Assembly (NCBI RefSeq): GCF_014839805.1
Contig: NC_051138.1
Location: forward strand, 13,266,983 to 13,330,982
DNA: 64,000 nucleotides
Direction: 5' to 3'
Origin: Manduca sexta
Lineage: Eukaryota; Arthropoda; Insecta; Lepidoptera; Sphingidae
Within the stretch, counting starts at the first letter, position 1; each line of letters starts with the position of its first letter. The position numbers were made by a program, and so were the translations under genes. Of the stretch, positions 21,071 to 30,952 are shown piece after piece. Under the pieces are notes generated by a model. That model ran no database searches. It was not told the DNA's origin and worked only from the letters and a program-made list of their open reading frames with translations.

Positions 21071-23296
21071 GGCGCCTCCTTCAGAGTGTTCAGCGACTGC
21101 AGACTTCGTCGAGCGTCGGTGTTTCACGTCAGCTATATGTTCTTTTACGCGGGTCCCTATATTTCTTTTGTTTGTCCGATATAAGAGAGGCCACAGTTGC
21201 AATCTATTTTGTATACTCCCGGTTCTTGTAGAGGTATATGACACTTGACAGGTGGTAAAAATTGACTAATCTTCTTAGGCGGCTTAAAATAAGTTTTTAT
21301 GGAAGCACGCTTCAGGATGTAGCCAATCTTGTCGGTGACTCCTCTTACATATGGTAATACAACCGGAACACGTTCAACTGTGGCTGGTTTCACTCGGTTT
21401 CTGTGACGGCGGCGTGGAATTTGGAGCTTGTTGTCTCGCAGCACTTGCTTGACATGTTGCAGCTCAGCGGCCAGGTGTTTCTCGTCACAGATTCCTTGTG
21501 CTCTCTGAAACAAAGATTTGCCCACGGTAGCTAACTGTTTTGGATGGTGATGAGATTCACCGTTCAGATATTTATCAGTATGGGTCTGTTTCCGATGCAC
21601 AGTATGACTTAAGGTCTGATTAGGATTACGGATGATTAAAACATCTAAGAAAGCAAGAGATTTATTCTGTTCTAACTCCATAGTAAATTGGATTTTATTG
21701 TTGATGGAGTTGAGGTGATTTAAAAATGCAGTTACTTTATCAGATGGTAAAATTGTGAAAGTATCGTCTACGTACCGTTTATAAAACCTTGGAGTGACCG
21801 GGGCTGTACTCAGGGCTGTCTCCTCGAAGTCTTCCATAAATATATCGGCGACTACCGGAGATACAGGGGAGCCCATCGCTACCCCCTCAACTTGTACATA
21901 GAACTGATTATTCCACAACATATAGCCAGATGTAAGGCAATGTTGGAGTAGTTCTGCATATTCTACAGGAATGTTATTCTCTGCCAACTTCTTAGATACA
22001 ATTCTGATGCAATCTTGTACTGGTAAGCTCGTAAAGAGAGACTGGACATCAAAACTGACCATAGTTTCATTGTCAGCTAATTTTAGGTCTTTAATATCGC
22101 TGACAAATTGGTATGAATCCTTCACAGACGCTCTAGTGTTTCCTCTAAGTGGTGAAAGCACTTTTGCTACGTGCTGAGCCAATCTGTAGGTTGGTGTGTC
22201 GATCTGACTCACAATGGGACGTAGCGGAGCATTTAATTTGTGTATTTTCGGTAACCCATACAGTTTAGGCGGTTTTGCACACGAAGGAACGAGTAAGTTT
22301 ACGTCAAGATTTAACTTATCGGAGTAATCTTTTATTAAAGAGCTAGTAGCCTTTAATACTTTGGTAGTCGGGTCTGTTTTGACTATTTTATAGGTACTTA
22401 CATCCGATAAAAGTTGTTCCATTTTATTATTGTAGTCTGACGTATCCATTACTACTGTCGCATTTCCTTTATCTGCACGGAGAATGGTAAGGTCCTTCAT
22501 CGATCGCAAGTTCTTTAAAGCGATATATTCGTGTTTTGGAAGATTTGGTTTCGGCACTTTCTTTTGACGCAAAATTGACGAAATGTCCTGGCGTATCGCC
22601 TCCGAATCTTCGTGTTTTAAGTTATTTTTGAAGAGACTATTCTCAACATTGCAAATAATGTCTTCATACGGTATCCTTCGTGGTGTAACAGCAAAATTTA
22701 AGCCTTTCGATAAAACCTGAATTGTGTTTTCGTCCAATGATTGTTTTGACAGATTTATTACTGCGCGTTGTCCATGGTTTGCGCGGGAGTGTATCTTATC
22801 TATGGTCGCGCGCGTTCCATTCCTACACTCGGTGTTTTTAAGATTATCAACAAATAATTTTGATTGTAATTTATTATATTTTATTATATGTTTGTTTTTG
22901 CATTCATTATATTTGGAAGTTTCGCGCTTATTTAAGGTCTCGATGCAATTTTTAAAAATCAAATGCTGACAACTCTGTCCTCAATTCATTGGATATAATC
23001 TCAACACAATTATTTATGTACTGGAGGTCGGATCGTGTTTCGTGTATGGTAGCTCGTAACAGTTTAGTACTCGCCTGGTTAAGAATTTTAGCGCTCCCTC
23101 GTATGTATTTCTTGGGTGATAGCTTGACACACGTAGGGATGAGATTGTGGTCACGACATCTCTTCAAGAAATTCAATGATGTGCAGAATCTTGCGCGCTT
23201 AGTTTTCAAATTCTCCAACCGGCGTATTTTGTTGGCAAGTTCCAGTCCGTACTGGTTTGCATAATGATTTCTTATATTTACGCGAATGTTAGACAT
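20828..23296 (-). pseudogene. Penelope-like reverse transcriptase/GIY-YIG ORF, two frameshifts
   Basis: Three overlapping frames make one ORF. The N-terminal part is about 23296-22952. The middle part is 22962-21157 and carries reverse transcriptase motifs VSFDVQSLFTSLP (palm A), GVAMGSPVSPVVADIFME (palm B) and RYVDDTFTI (catalytic YVDD). At its end, CNCGLSYIGQTK is the start of a GIY-YIG endonuclease. The C-terminal part, 21244-20828, continues the endonuclease with a conserved Arg and His and ends DRTTNS. The first break is near 22957 in a T/A run (one extra base). The second is near 21163 in an A run (one base short). Both look like recent single-base slips, because the rest is open. I therefore call it a recently inactivated copy. 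Confidence 0.9.
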
Positions 23297-23715
23297 TGAA
23301 ATTAAACTAATTTTTCGGATTCTATCGCGGTTTTTGATATTATAATTTTCTCCCGACGTTTCGAAGACTTTGCAGCCTTCATGGTCACGGGGGGACTGAG
23401 GTGTTGTTCATCCGCAAAGTCAAAGTTACAATATCTACCTACATTTTACAATTATACAACTTTTTTTAAATTTTAGCTGTTGGTGGTCCGATCTACGCAG
23501 AATGAGCTCACAGTGTCTTGAAGTCTGGCAGCCGGTCTTTTGGGTTCCGATTTAATTAAATGTAGAACTGGATCCCAGGCTTGTGCAAGCTTCCAACCAT
23601 CTTCCCTATTGAAATTAGGATGTTTTTTAATTTCAATAGCCTCGCGAATCATCCTGGGCAAGAATCGGTGTTCTTTGGCGAGGATTTGTGGCTTGTCTAG
23701 TCGCAGATAATGATT
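23262..23715 (-). repeat. Penelope-like terminal repeat, right copy
   Basis: This is the second copy of 20616-21070. It repeats the last 60 or so codons of the GIY-YIG ORF (23473-23661) as a duplicate that is not part of a full ORF. It also supplies the start of the N-terminal frame at 23296. Confidence 0.9.
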
Positions 23716-23786
23716 ATTATAAAATTATGATAAAAAACCGCGATAGAATCCGAAAAATTAGTTTAATTTCAATGTCTCTCGGACTT

Positions 23787-25417
23787 GTTAATAACAACGA
23801 ATGTAATGGAGATAATGATAGTGAATGACCTTATTTATTATATATAATTAATAAAAACAGTTCAACAATGTTCCTGGGCTGCAAAACGAAGTTGTGTCTT
23901 GTGATGAATAGTAGAATTTGTTTCCGATATGGCGATAAGCATGCACCTTATTAAATTTTGGGAGTTGGATCTACGACCTTTGCTTCCTCACCGCTTAACT
24001 CTTTCACACCTAGTTCATGCAGCCTAAGAATAGCTTATATATGTTTTTTTTTAGTAAAAATGGGGTACTACTATACAACAATATTACAATAAGTACCCAC
24101 TTCTACAAGAATGCGGTTGTGTCTAATAACCTATTTGCGTAATATAATATAATTAACTCAAATGGATTCTATAATAAGTACCTGATTGAACGTAGTTATG
24201 ACCCTGGCACACATTGTCAAGGTGTTTTGGATAACATGGTGTTTATAATGACATATAACGTTTGTTAATAATGTTTTAATGGTGTGGAATGAATTACCGA
24301 GATCGACGTGTGTTCTTATTGTACGCGTACTGTATATTGACTCCATAACACCTGGTGAAGTGCTCCACTTCTCTAAATTCTGCTAATAATATTTATATTC
24401 TCGATTTTGTACTTTAATATATTCAAATCCAAAGATTGAGCAAAAAACATCCGCCCCGCCAGCCCGTGTTTTGGATGATGATTGAGAGCCTTTTAAGCAA
24501 TTCAGTGACGGACAGAGTGATGAACGGGAATATGCAAGTATATATGAATAATTTCTTTAATATTAAATTTTAGGTCATTTTGAAAATTTGAAGCTTCCAC
24601 AATACACCTTTTTCACCTTGTCTATCGATGTTTGATAATGTTTCTTGTGGAATTTTGGGCAATGTGTATTGAAATTTAATAAGCAGTTTCTTTGTAATTA
24701 TTTATTTCTACAAGGAAAACTTAGTACACACATCGTGCTACGGACCGTTCACCGGAGACAGGAGGAAACAAGAAGTGTTTACATAAGAAAAAAATAATGA
24801 ATGTAGGGTTAGCATTTTAACAATGTTGATTGCAAATTATAAGTATGTGTTATTGAACAGGAGATGCCTGGAATCAACAGAGTGCAGGTGAAGTTTCTAT
24901 TGTCGAGAGGTGATAACTCCTCGCATTCCCATTCGGCATACTAATGATAGCCTGAATGAACCCAATATACATAAGTTGATTCCAGATTTCTACCAACATA
25001 CGTGGGACACTATGACTTTACATTTTAAGTACGTTGCTCACAATCCAGGCGGATACATTTTACCACCAGCATAAACGAGCAGGTTTCGAGGTTTTGCTAA
25101 AGTCAGAACTTTAGTATATTCATCTGTTTTAATCTCCAGGCAACTCCTTAAAGTTTATCCCTTTGTCTCAGGGACATGACACTGCTATTTATATATGTAG
25201 ATCATTAGCAAACAGCGACGTTTGTAATTGCCAGTTATATCGATTGGCGTGTTAATTCGTGTAATTTCGGATCGTTGATAATCTGTATGTCTGAGAACAG
25301 TCGAGAAGCCGCCTGTAGTATATAATGTTTAATTAGTATCAGCATACGCTAGGACTAGCGTAAAAGTCTATATCAAATAGAGGTCATAGATTAGACTATT
25401 AAATATATTATTAGGAA
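23787..25417. other. AT-rich intron, little recognised
   Basis: At about 23905-23990 there is a faint SINE-1-like stretch (TTTCCGATATGGCGATAAGC). Nothing else could be supported. Confidence 0.35.
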
Positions 25418-25742
25418 ATGACTAGTGGTAGGTCTCTCTAATTTGAGAGTCAGCCTGGGTAGGTACTATCGCAGTGTATATTTCTGCCGCCAAGCAACAT
25501 TGTGTAGTGACTGTTGTGTTCTGGTTTGAAGGACATTGTATCCAGTGTAACTATTGGACTTATGTCCTATTATTAAAACTGAATATCTCATGTCTCAGGA
25601 TAGCAAGCGCAGTGGAATACCAAACAATACTTTATACTAATTCAAGGTACCTATTGGATGGTATTTCTACTGTTTATGCGTGGTCGTATCGCTAACCATA
25701 AGGCGAATGGCAAGTTTGGCTCGTCATTCAAAGCAATAAAAA
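25418..25742 (+). mobile_element. SINE-5, full copy
   Basis: It starts with TGGTAGGTCTCTCTAATTTG, then GTCAGCCTGGGTAGGTACTA, GCCGCCAAGCAACATTG and TGTTCTGGTTTGAAGGACAT. Further on are ATCTCATGTCTCAGGATAGC and TACTGTTTATGCGTGGTCGT, ending in an A-rich tail. It is the clean form against which the palindromic copy at 18026-18365 can be compared. Confidence 0.8.
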
Positions 25743-26017
25743 ATATTTGATTTTGAAAACTGTAATAGTTTTAAGGCTAGATAAGTAGGTTTGGCTTCAG
25801 CCACGTGACAGTATTTTTCCAAAATAATTCTCAATCTGCATATTTTTAGAATAAAAGTAGTACATATTATCTAAATCAAGAATTGTAAAGTGCGTAAAAT
25901 ATTACAATTCAGAACCATGTATATTTTTATGTGTTTGAGTACTTTTAACAAACATCTAAACATCCTCACTAGTTTTAATATTTTTATTAGAAATAAATAA
26001 TTGTCTTTTGCACTTAG

Positions 26018-27018
26018 GTAGGGTAGGACGGGGCTTAAAGGTCCGCGGGTAAAAAGGTCCACCACTAATATCTCAAAAACAAGTGACGTATCATTGTTGC
26101 TAATGACACAAGTGTAAAGATGCGGGCGCGGGGGGAGGAACGCGCTATCGCTGGCCGTCGGGCGACGTCGCTTGCGGGAGATACACGGTCGCGTGTCCAA
26201 ATTTTGATGTAAGTATTTTTTTTCGTTTTGAATATTTTTGGTTTCAAGGACTGTTTTTAAGTTAACGATGCCTGGAAATAGTTTTTTATTATACGTTATT
26301 TAATTGTTTTTAAATGTTTATAGTCATTTTTAAGGTAGACTGAATGTTTTTTTTTGTATAACCTCTATAAATACACGCGGTTGGGGTAAAAAGGTCCGGT
26401 TGGACCTTTTTACCCCAACCGCGAATTATTTTTGTTTTATAAGAGTTTAAATATCTATGTTTAATATTCTAAAATTTTAAGTGCTGATTTGTTTAATTTT
26501 GTTCTTCATCTGAGACTGAATATTAATTAAAGTGTTAAGATAGTTAGAATTGATAAATAAGACTTTATATTTTCCAAAAATATATTGTTATTTGATTAAG
26601 ACTGATTAAATTTAATTATACTTCAATGAAGAGATTATATTTTTTTTGTAATAATGATAACCTCATGTGTTATTTTTTGGTTTTATGGAAAAACAAATAT
26701 ACTTTTGATTTCCATTAAATTATATGTAGTTATTATTTCATTAAACCCTTTAAAATTAAGAACGAAATATTGGACCTTTTTGCCTCTTCGCTGTCCCTTT
26801 TTACCACTACTATGGGGCAAAAAGAGACAGATTACAATGTCTAGAAAAACAGTAAAAATATATATTTCTATAATGATTAATCAACCAAGAATTGAGCCAA
26901 ACATAGTTCGATAATTGTTTGTTTCATATGTGTTGTTTGTTTTGTTGTAGTAGGTTTGATTTTCACAATGTAATTGCTAGAAGTGAAATTGGACCTTTTG
27001 GCCCTGCCCTACCCTACT
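26018..27018. mobile_element. 1.0-kb DNA element with 27-bp inverted termini
   Basis: The left end is GTAGGGTAGGACGGGGC and the right end is its near-perfect inverse; the match runs about 27 bp up to AAAGGTCC. The motif GGTAAAAAGGTCC or its inverse recurs inside the left end (26048-26060), twice in a central palindrome, and in weaker form at about 26771, 26800 and 26990. These look like transposase-binding repeats. No convincing ORF is present and no clear target duplication was found, so the superfamily is left open. Confidence 0.75.
26376..26423. repeat. Perfect 22-bp inverted repeat with 4-nt loop
   Basis: The left arm 26376-26397 starts CGCGGTTGGGGTAAAAAG. The loop is GGTT (26398-26401), and the right arm 26402-26423 is the exact reverse complement. 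It lies near the middle of the 26018-27018 element and contains two inverted copies of its GGTAAAAAGGTCC motif. Confidence 0.97.
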
Positions 27019-27119
27019 TCCTGCATGAATGGTTTTTTAAACAAATGAACAAGCCCAACGACTTCTATATTTTTATAAGAATTCAGTCTCTATGCGTTAT
27101 ACAATAAGAAACTTCATAC

Positions 27120-27237
27120 GTGTATCCAGCCAGAATGTTGAGCAGCGAGGACTTGCCGGCACCAGACGGGCCGAGTATACACGTCAACTCTCCAGAACGG
27201 AACTCTCCTGACACGTTGTGAAGTATTCTCTCTTCGC
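27120..27237 (-). CDS. ABCG transporter exon: Walker A
   Basis: This 118-bp exon has acceptor GTCTTTCCAG and donor GTATGA; it starts with two bases of a split codon and leaves in phase 2. It encodes [18 protein letters not shown] and then GPSGAGKSS, the P-loop that binds ATP phosphates, followed by LLNILAGYT, the usual ABCG sequence. The preceding exon should end in phase 1 and carry the short N-terminal region; I could not find it. It is the most upstream exon seen here. Confidence 0.96.
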
Positions 27238-27524
27238 CTGGAAAGACGGAAACAATATAAAGTCTTATTTCTTTAAAGCACGTAGTTATCGCCCTTTTTA
27301 TCCAGTAATATGGGATTCGCCGAGCGGTCATAGGTTTAAATACTCGTACCATGTCGGTTATTAGGTACTTTGCAAGTAATTTTTCTACCGGACTGTTTCC
27401 TTGTTTACGTGTTGATATCTTGTCCCATGTAGGGAGCTGGATGTAAAATCTAATCCCGTTGCTTTATGAAATATGTTCGAAAAAGTGTATTGTGCTGACT
27501 ACAAGTTGATTGTTCCCTATAATT

Positions 27525-27745
27525 TCAGTCACGGCGTCCAGTCTCAACGGAGATCAACCGGGAGATATTATATTGCACAAGTGTGTATGTGTCTCTATTC
27601 CTTCACTCTCATAGTCCGATGAGACATCAATCCGACATGACCGTAGAGAGACCAGGCGCAGGACCAACGGCTTTACATGCTTTCCGAGGCACATTGGTTT
27701 CACACCACCAACATCCTGACTCTGAGCAGCGACTGAGTAATACAA
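27525..27745 (-). mobile_element. SINE-2 copy, head truncated
   Basis: On the plus strand it shows TTTCAGTCACGGCG, ACATGACCGTAGAGAGACCA, GGCGCAGGACCAACGGCTTT and CACCACCAACATCCTGACTC. It is the inverse of the copy at 41110-41440 and lacks the tRNA-like head. Confidence 0.75.
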
Positions 27746-28380
27746 TTACGCCGCCGACTAATTCAAAAATTAAATTAGCAAAGGGACCAAGGCAAGTGGA
27801 AGCAGTGGCTTGACAATCGAATGTAAAACTAACAGTCTCCTTAATGTGAAGGAAGAAGTCGCTAAAACAATGGTCTCTACAATGAAATGTCTAGGACACC
27901 TTCGATCGTCTAGATACTATTGCACTTTTTTGTGTTTGGCGTATTAATTTCAACAAACGTAAAGTTCAAGCGGTTCCTCCAGTAAAAAGGCATATTATTT
28001 TTTTAAAATTTAAAATATACTTAGAAAAAAAATATATTTGTTAACCTTCCTTTAGTTATTTAAATTCTTTATAATGATGATATTGTTTCATTAATTACGT
28101 AATGAAAATGCAACTTAAATTGTATCCGTGCATCTCTCCTAAAATACAAATCACATTTATTTGCTATCAACTATAATTATAATTGAAAATTGAATATGAT
28201 TTTTTTTTGTTTATTTTTTTTTAAAGACGTAAAATTCATTGTTTAAAGAAATTATCACATTTAAAGAAATTGTTTACAAAAAAAAGCAAGGTTATCCGAT
28301 AATATAATCCAACTTTACCCTACATCTAGGCAATTCTTGTGCGCTCGGTCTTCAGAATGTACGCCCATGCGGGGAACATT
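27746..28380. other. AT-rich DNA, nothing recognised
   Basis: No exon of the ABCG gene or repeat end could be supported. Confidence 0.4.
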
Positions 28381-28650
28381 ATGCCGCGACTCTAAGCACA
28401 TAGTGTAATGTGTATACCTTTTGGTTGCCAAATACACATTGAGCCCTATAAGGGTTCGCGAACATCTCCCTCCATCTCCGTTCCAACCATCCTAACAAAG
28501 CTCCTCCTCCTTCCTCTTCTCTTCCTGCCCTCTATCGCCTCCCTTCTTCCTCCCGGGGTCCGTGACCGAATAGCTGTAGGTGGCCAGCGTACTGTCCGCT
28601 GGCACCGTCAGCGACGACCGCGACAGTATAAAAAAAAATTAAAATGCATC
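28381..28650. other. GC-rich block with long pyrimidine tract
   Basis: At about 28465-28560 the plus strand is almost pure C/T (CTCCTCCTCCTTCCTCTTCT and similar). This is followed by a GC-rich stretch with CCAGCGTACTGTCCGCTGGC, containing an imperfect inverted repeat, and then GACGACCGCGACAG and an A-run. The layout (GC-rich body, A-run) hints at the 3' end of a retroelement, but I recognise no family. Confidence 0.35.
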
Positions 28651-29154
28651 TTTATTAAGGCATTAGCCCGATAATCTCACTGCACCCCCACTTCTACTGA
28701 CAACAATATTTTAAATGCTGATGACACAGAAGAATCTATTTTTGTATAAGCGTATTTTTGTTTGCTACAGTTGTTAGTTAGAGATTTACTTAATTTTATA
28801 CTGCATCCACAATTGCTCTGATAGGGATTGATTCAAGAGGTCAAGCCGAAGATTATCAATAATAACCTGATAATAGATTGCTCATCTTTAACTTTATAAA
28901 TAAAAGGGAATCTACAGAATCTTTATTCCAATAACAATTTGTAAAAAATTGACATAATTTTTTACCGCTTTCGAAGGCTCAGGTGTTCCCATGTCGTGTA
29001 GGTAAGCCATAAAATGTAACTTGGTTACTAAAAAGACTTGGGAATTTTTGGTATAAATATTTATAAGCTATGCATAAGAAATTTGTTTATGGTCATTGGC
29101 TGATGCGAGTTAAAAAAATGTTTATTATGGAAGTAACAATAGACATTTATTTTT
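28651..29154. other. AT-rich DNA, nothing recognised
   Basis: Nothing could be supported here. Confidence 0.4.
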
Positions 29155-29268
29155 TAATACGGGTAGGATACATTGACTTGGCTGGAAGTGGAGTGGGGTT
29201 TAAATAGAATGTCGACTGACGAGAAATGATTACCCCTCAGCAGTCGACACAATTATGCCGGCCAGTTA
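29155..29268 (+). mobile_element. SINE-3 fragment
   Basis: It has GGAAGTGGAGTGGGGT, GTCGACTGACGAGAAATGAT, TACCCCTCAGCAGTCGACAC and ATTATGCCGGCC, and is cut off after that. A short piece resembling the SINE-5 start follows at 29278-29330. Confidence 0.7.
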
Positions 29269-29404
29269 ATTAATCTCTCTGAGAGTGTGGGTAGGTACCA
29301 CCGCTTCGTCTAGGTATTTATTGCCGTTTAAGAGTAAAAATATCTGTTGTAGCATTGTTTTGTGATAACTAGCATACATAGTACACCACGACTGTATTTG
29401 TGAC

Positions 29405-29610
29405 GGAGTAGTCAGGGGTGCAACCAGGGCACCCTAGGGACGGAACACTCATGGTGAAATAGGGTGTATTATGTCCTTATAATAGGAAGTAAGCCTATCG
29501 CGCTATCGGGCACAAACTTCAGACTGTGTACTGTTACTAGAAAAAATCCAATATCACTTTGCTCGAATGGGACTCGACTTCAAACAGTACCGGGTTTCGC
29601 TATACTTACA
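29405..29610 (-). mobile_element. SINE-1 copy, diverged
   Basis: On the plus strand it reads GTGCAACCAGGGCACCCTAG, GACGGAACACTCATGGTG and TATCGGGCACAAACTTCAGA, then AATATCACTTTGCTCGAATG, the inverse order of 61393-61660. Confidence 0.65.
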
Positions 29611-30436
29611 CTGAAATTCAAAATCTTAGGACGGTACGAATAAATACATTAAGCCTTTGAAAAATTCAAGAAGACATATTTTAATGTACTGAACTATTTA
29701 TTAAACAAAGCTTAAGTCCTCATTTAAGAGATTGTTGAGCACAGTCGGCGTTGTTAAAGAAACAAAACTCAGCTGTAAAAATCAGTCACTTCTTGTTACT
29801 TGATACATCATTTAAGCTGACGTTTATGGGTTTATTAAAAAGCGACTATCTTAAGGTACTATACTTAACTTTACAGCGTCTCAGCTGATATCGCACTCAA
29901 GAGCGGAACTGAGATGCATCGATTAATACAGCTCTTAGGTTGTCATGCTAATGTTTAAGGACAGTAGCAGAACCTACCATGAGCGAGTAAAAAACAAATC
30001 TAGCAATAAGAATATAGCTTTACGTATTAATTTTATTTTTTACTGAAATCAAGTATTTTTCTAGACATATAGACAGAGGGATATACTACAATGCTTAATT
30101 TTTAAACCATTATCAAACCGCACAAATATTCTCATGTATGAAAGGGAAAGCTGAATACAGATACGTCGTGTAATCTTTAGTACAAGGTGGACTGAGTGTC
30201 AGGATCATATCCACTCGTCTGACAACGTTCACTCACATCCTGGCCATTATTCCGACGTTTTATTGTTCACTTATGAAAATTGTGCATTGTATAATGACAT
30301 ATATAATAATATTATTTTAATATTTATCCTGTTTGATTTTTCTCACGCTCTTGTGTGAGAGCCCTGTACTGGAATCAAAATATAAAGTTTTCATAATATA
30401 AAGTGTTTTGCAGGTGTCATTATTTCATTATATTAA
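29611..30436. other. AT-rich DNA, nothing recognised
   Basis: Nothing could be supported here. Confidence 0.4.
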
Positions 30437-30722
30437 ACTAGCTGACCCGACAGACGTCCCGTCTTAATTATGAATTTGAAGCGCGCATTCTGTCAATCGC
30501 TGACAGCTATTTCAAACAATTGACAGTTATATAAAATTAATATTTTCGTTAAGTTTTCTTAAATTTCTAATTATCCGCGCAATTTTTTGAATTTTTTCTT
30601 TCATAAGAACCTTCTCCTGACAATAAAAAACACAACAAAAAAAATAGTGAAATCGGTCCGGCCGTTTACGCGTGATGGCGTGACCAAGGGAAATAATTAT
30701 TTTTTTATATATATAGATGTTT
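30437..30722 (-). mobile_element. Helitron-like element, family B
   Basis: It starts (inverse of its 3' end) CTAGCTGACCCGACAGACGT and has AAATCGGTCCGGCCGTTTAC and GTGATGGCGTGACCAAGGGA. It ends ATATATAGAT. Same family as 1978-2306, opposite strand. Confidence 0.65.
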
Positions 30723-30952
30723 TAGACACAGTCGATCTACGTGGCAATTACAACCTCTTGGATTTCCTGCGTTTACCTTCAACATCTAAATACCTAATAT
30801 CCTAGCAAATATTCGTATTTAACGTCGGGAAAATAAGGTTTAAAGAATTTTATTCTCATAAAAACTTACAGTTCACTTACAATGAGATATAAATAAATAT
30901 TTTACAAATTTAATAAATTTTAAATCCAGGCTGCTGGATAAGCAATCTATAG

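Larger units (their letters stand above)
20604..23786 (-). mobile_element. Complete Penelope-like retroelement with GIY-YIG domain
   Basis: The element spans 20616-23774 and is flanked by a 12-bp target duplication, TCTCTCGGACTT (20604-20615 and 23775-23786). It carries two direct terminal repeats of about 455 bp (20616-21070, 23262-23715). These include the end of the coding region, as is usual in Penelope-like elements. A short inverted copy of the first 45 bp or so closes it at 23730-23774. The reverse transcriptase and GIY-YIG endonuclease are encoded on the minus strand, the same direction as the host gene. Two frameshifts make this copy inactive as it stands. Confidence 0.92.
674..27237 (-). 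other. Partial gene: ABCG1/4-like half ABC transporter
   Basis: Six exons on the minus strand join with matching phases (2-0-2-0-2-0 at the exon ends) and GT-AG introns of 6685, 5848, 6194, 6215 and 666 bp. Together they give about 324 residues without a stop: most of an ABCG nucleotide-binding domain followed by the linker to the membrane domain. All ATPase motifs are intact: Walker A, signature LSGGQ, Walker B with DEPTT, D-loop and H-loop. Half transporters of this family dimerise and move lipids, sterols or other hydrophobic compounds across membranes. The substrate cannot be read from this part. The start of the protein (roughly the first 50-100 residues in the family) and the six-helix membrane domain are missing. 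The 5' end lies upstream of 27237, possibly outside the window, and the 3' end lies beyond position 1. Gene-level identity is secure; the exact orthologue is not. Confidence 0.93.
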
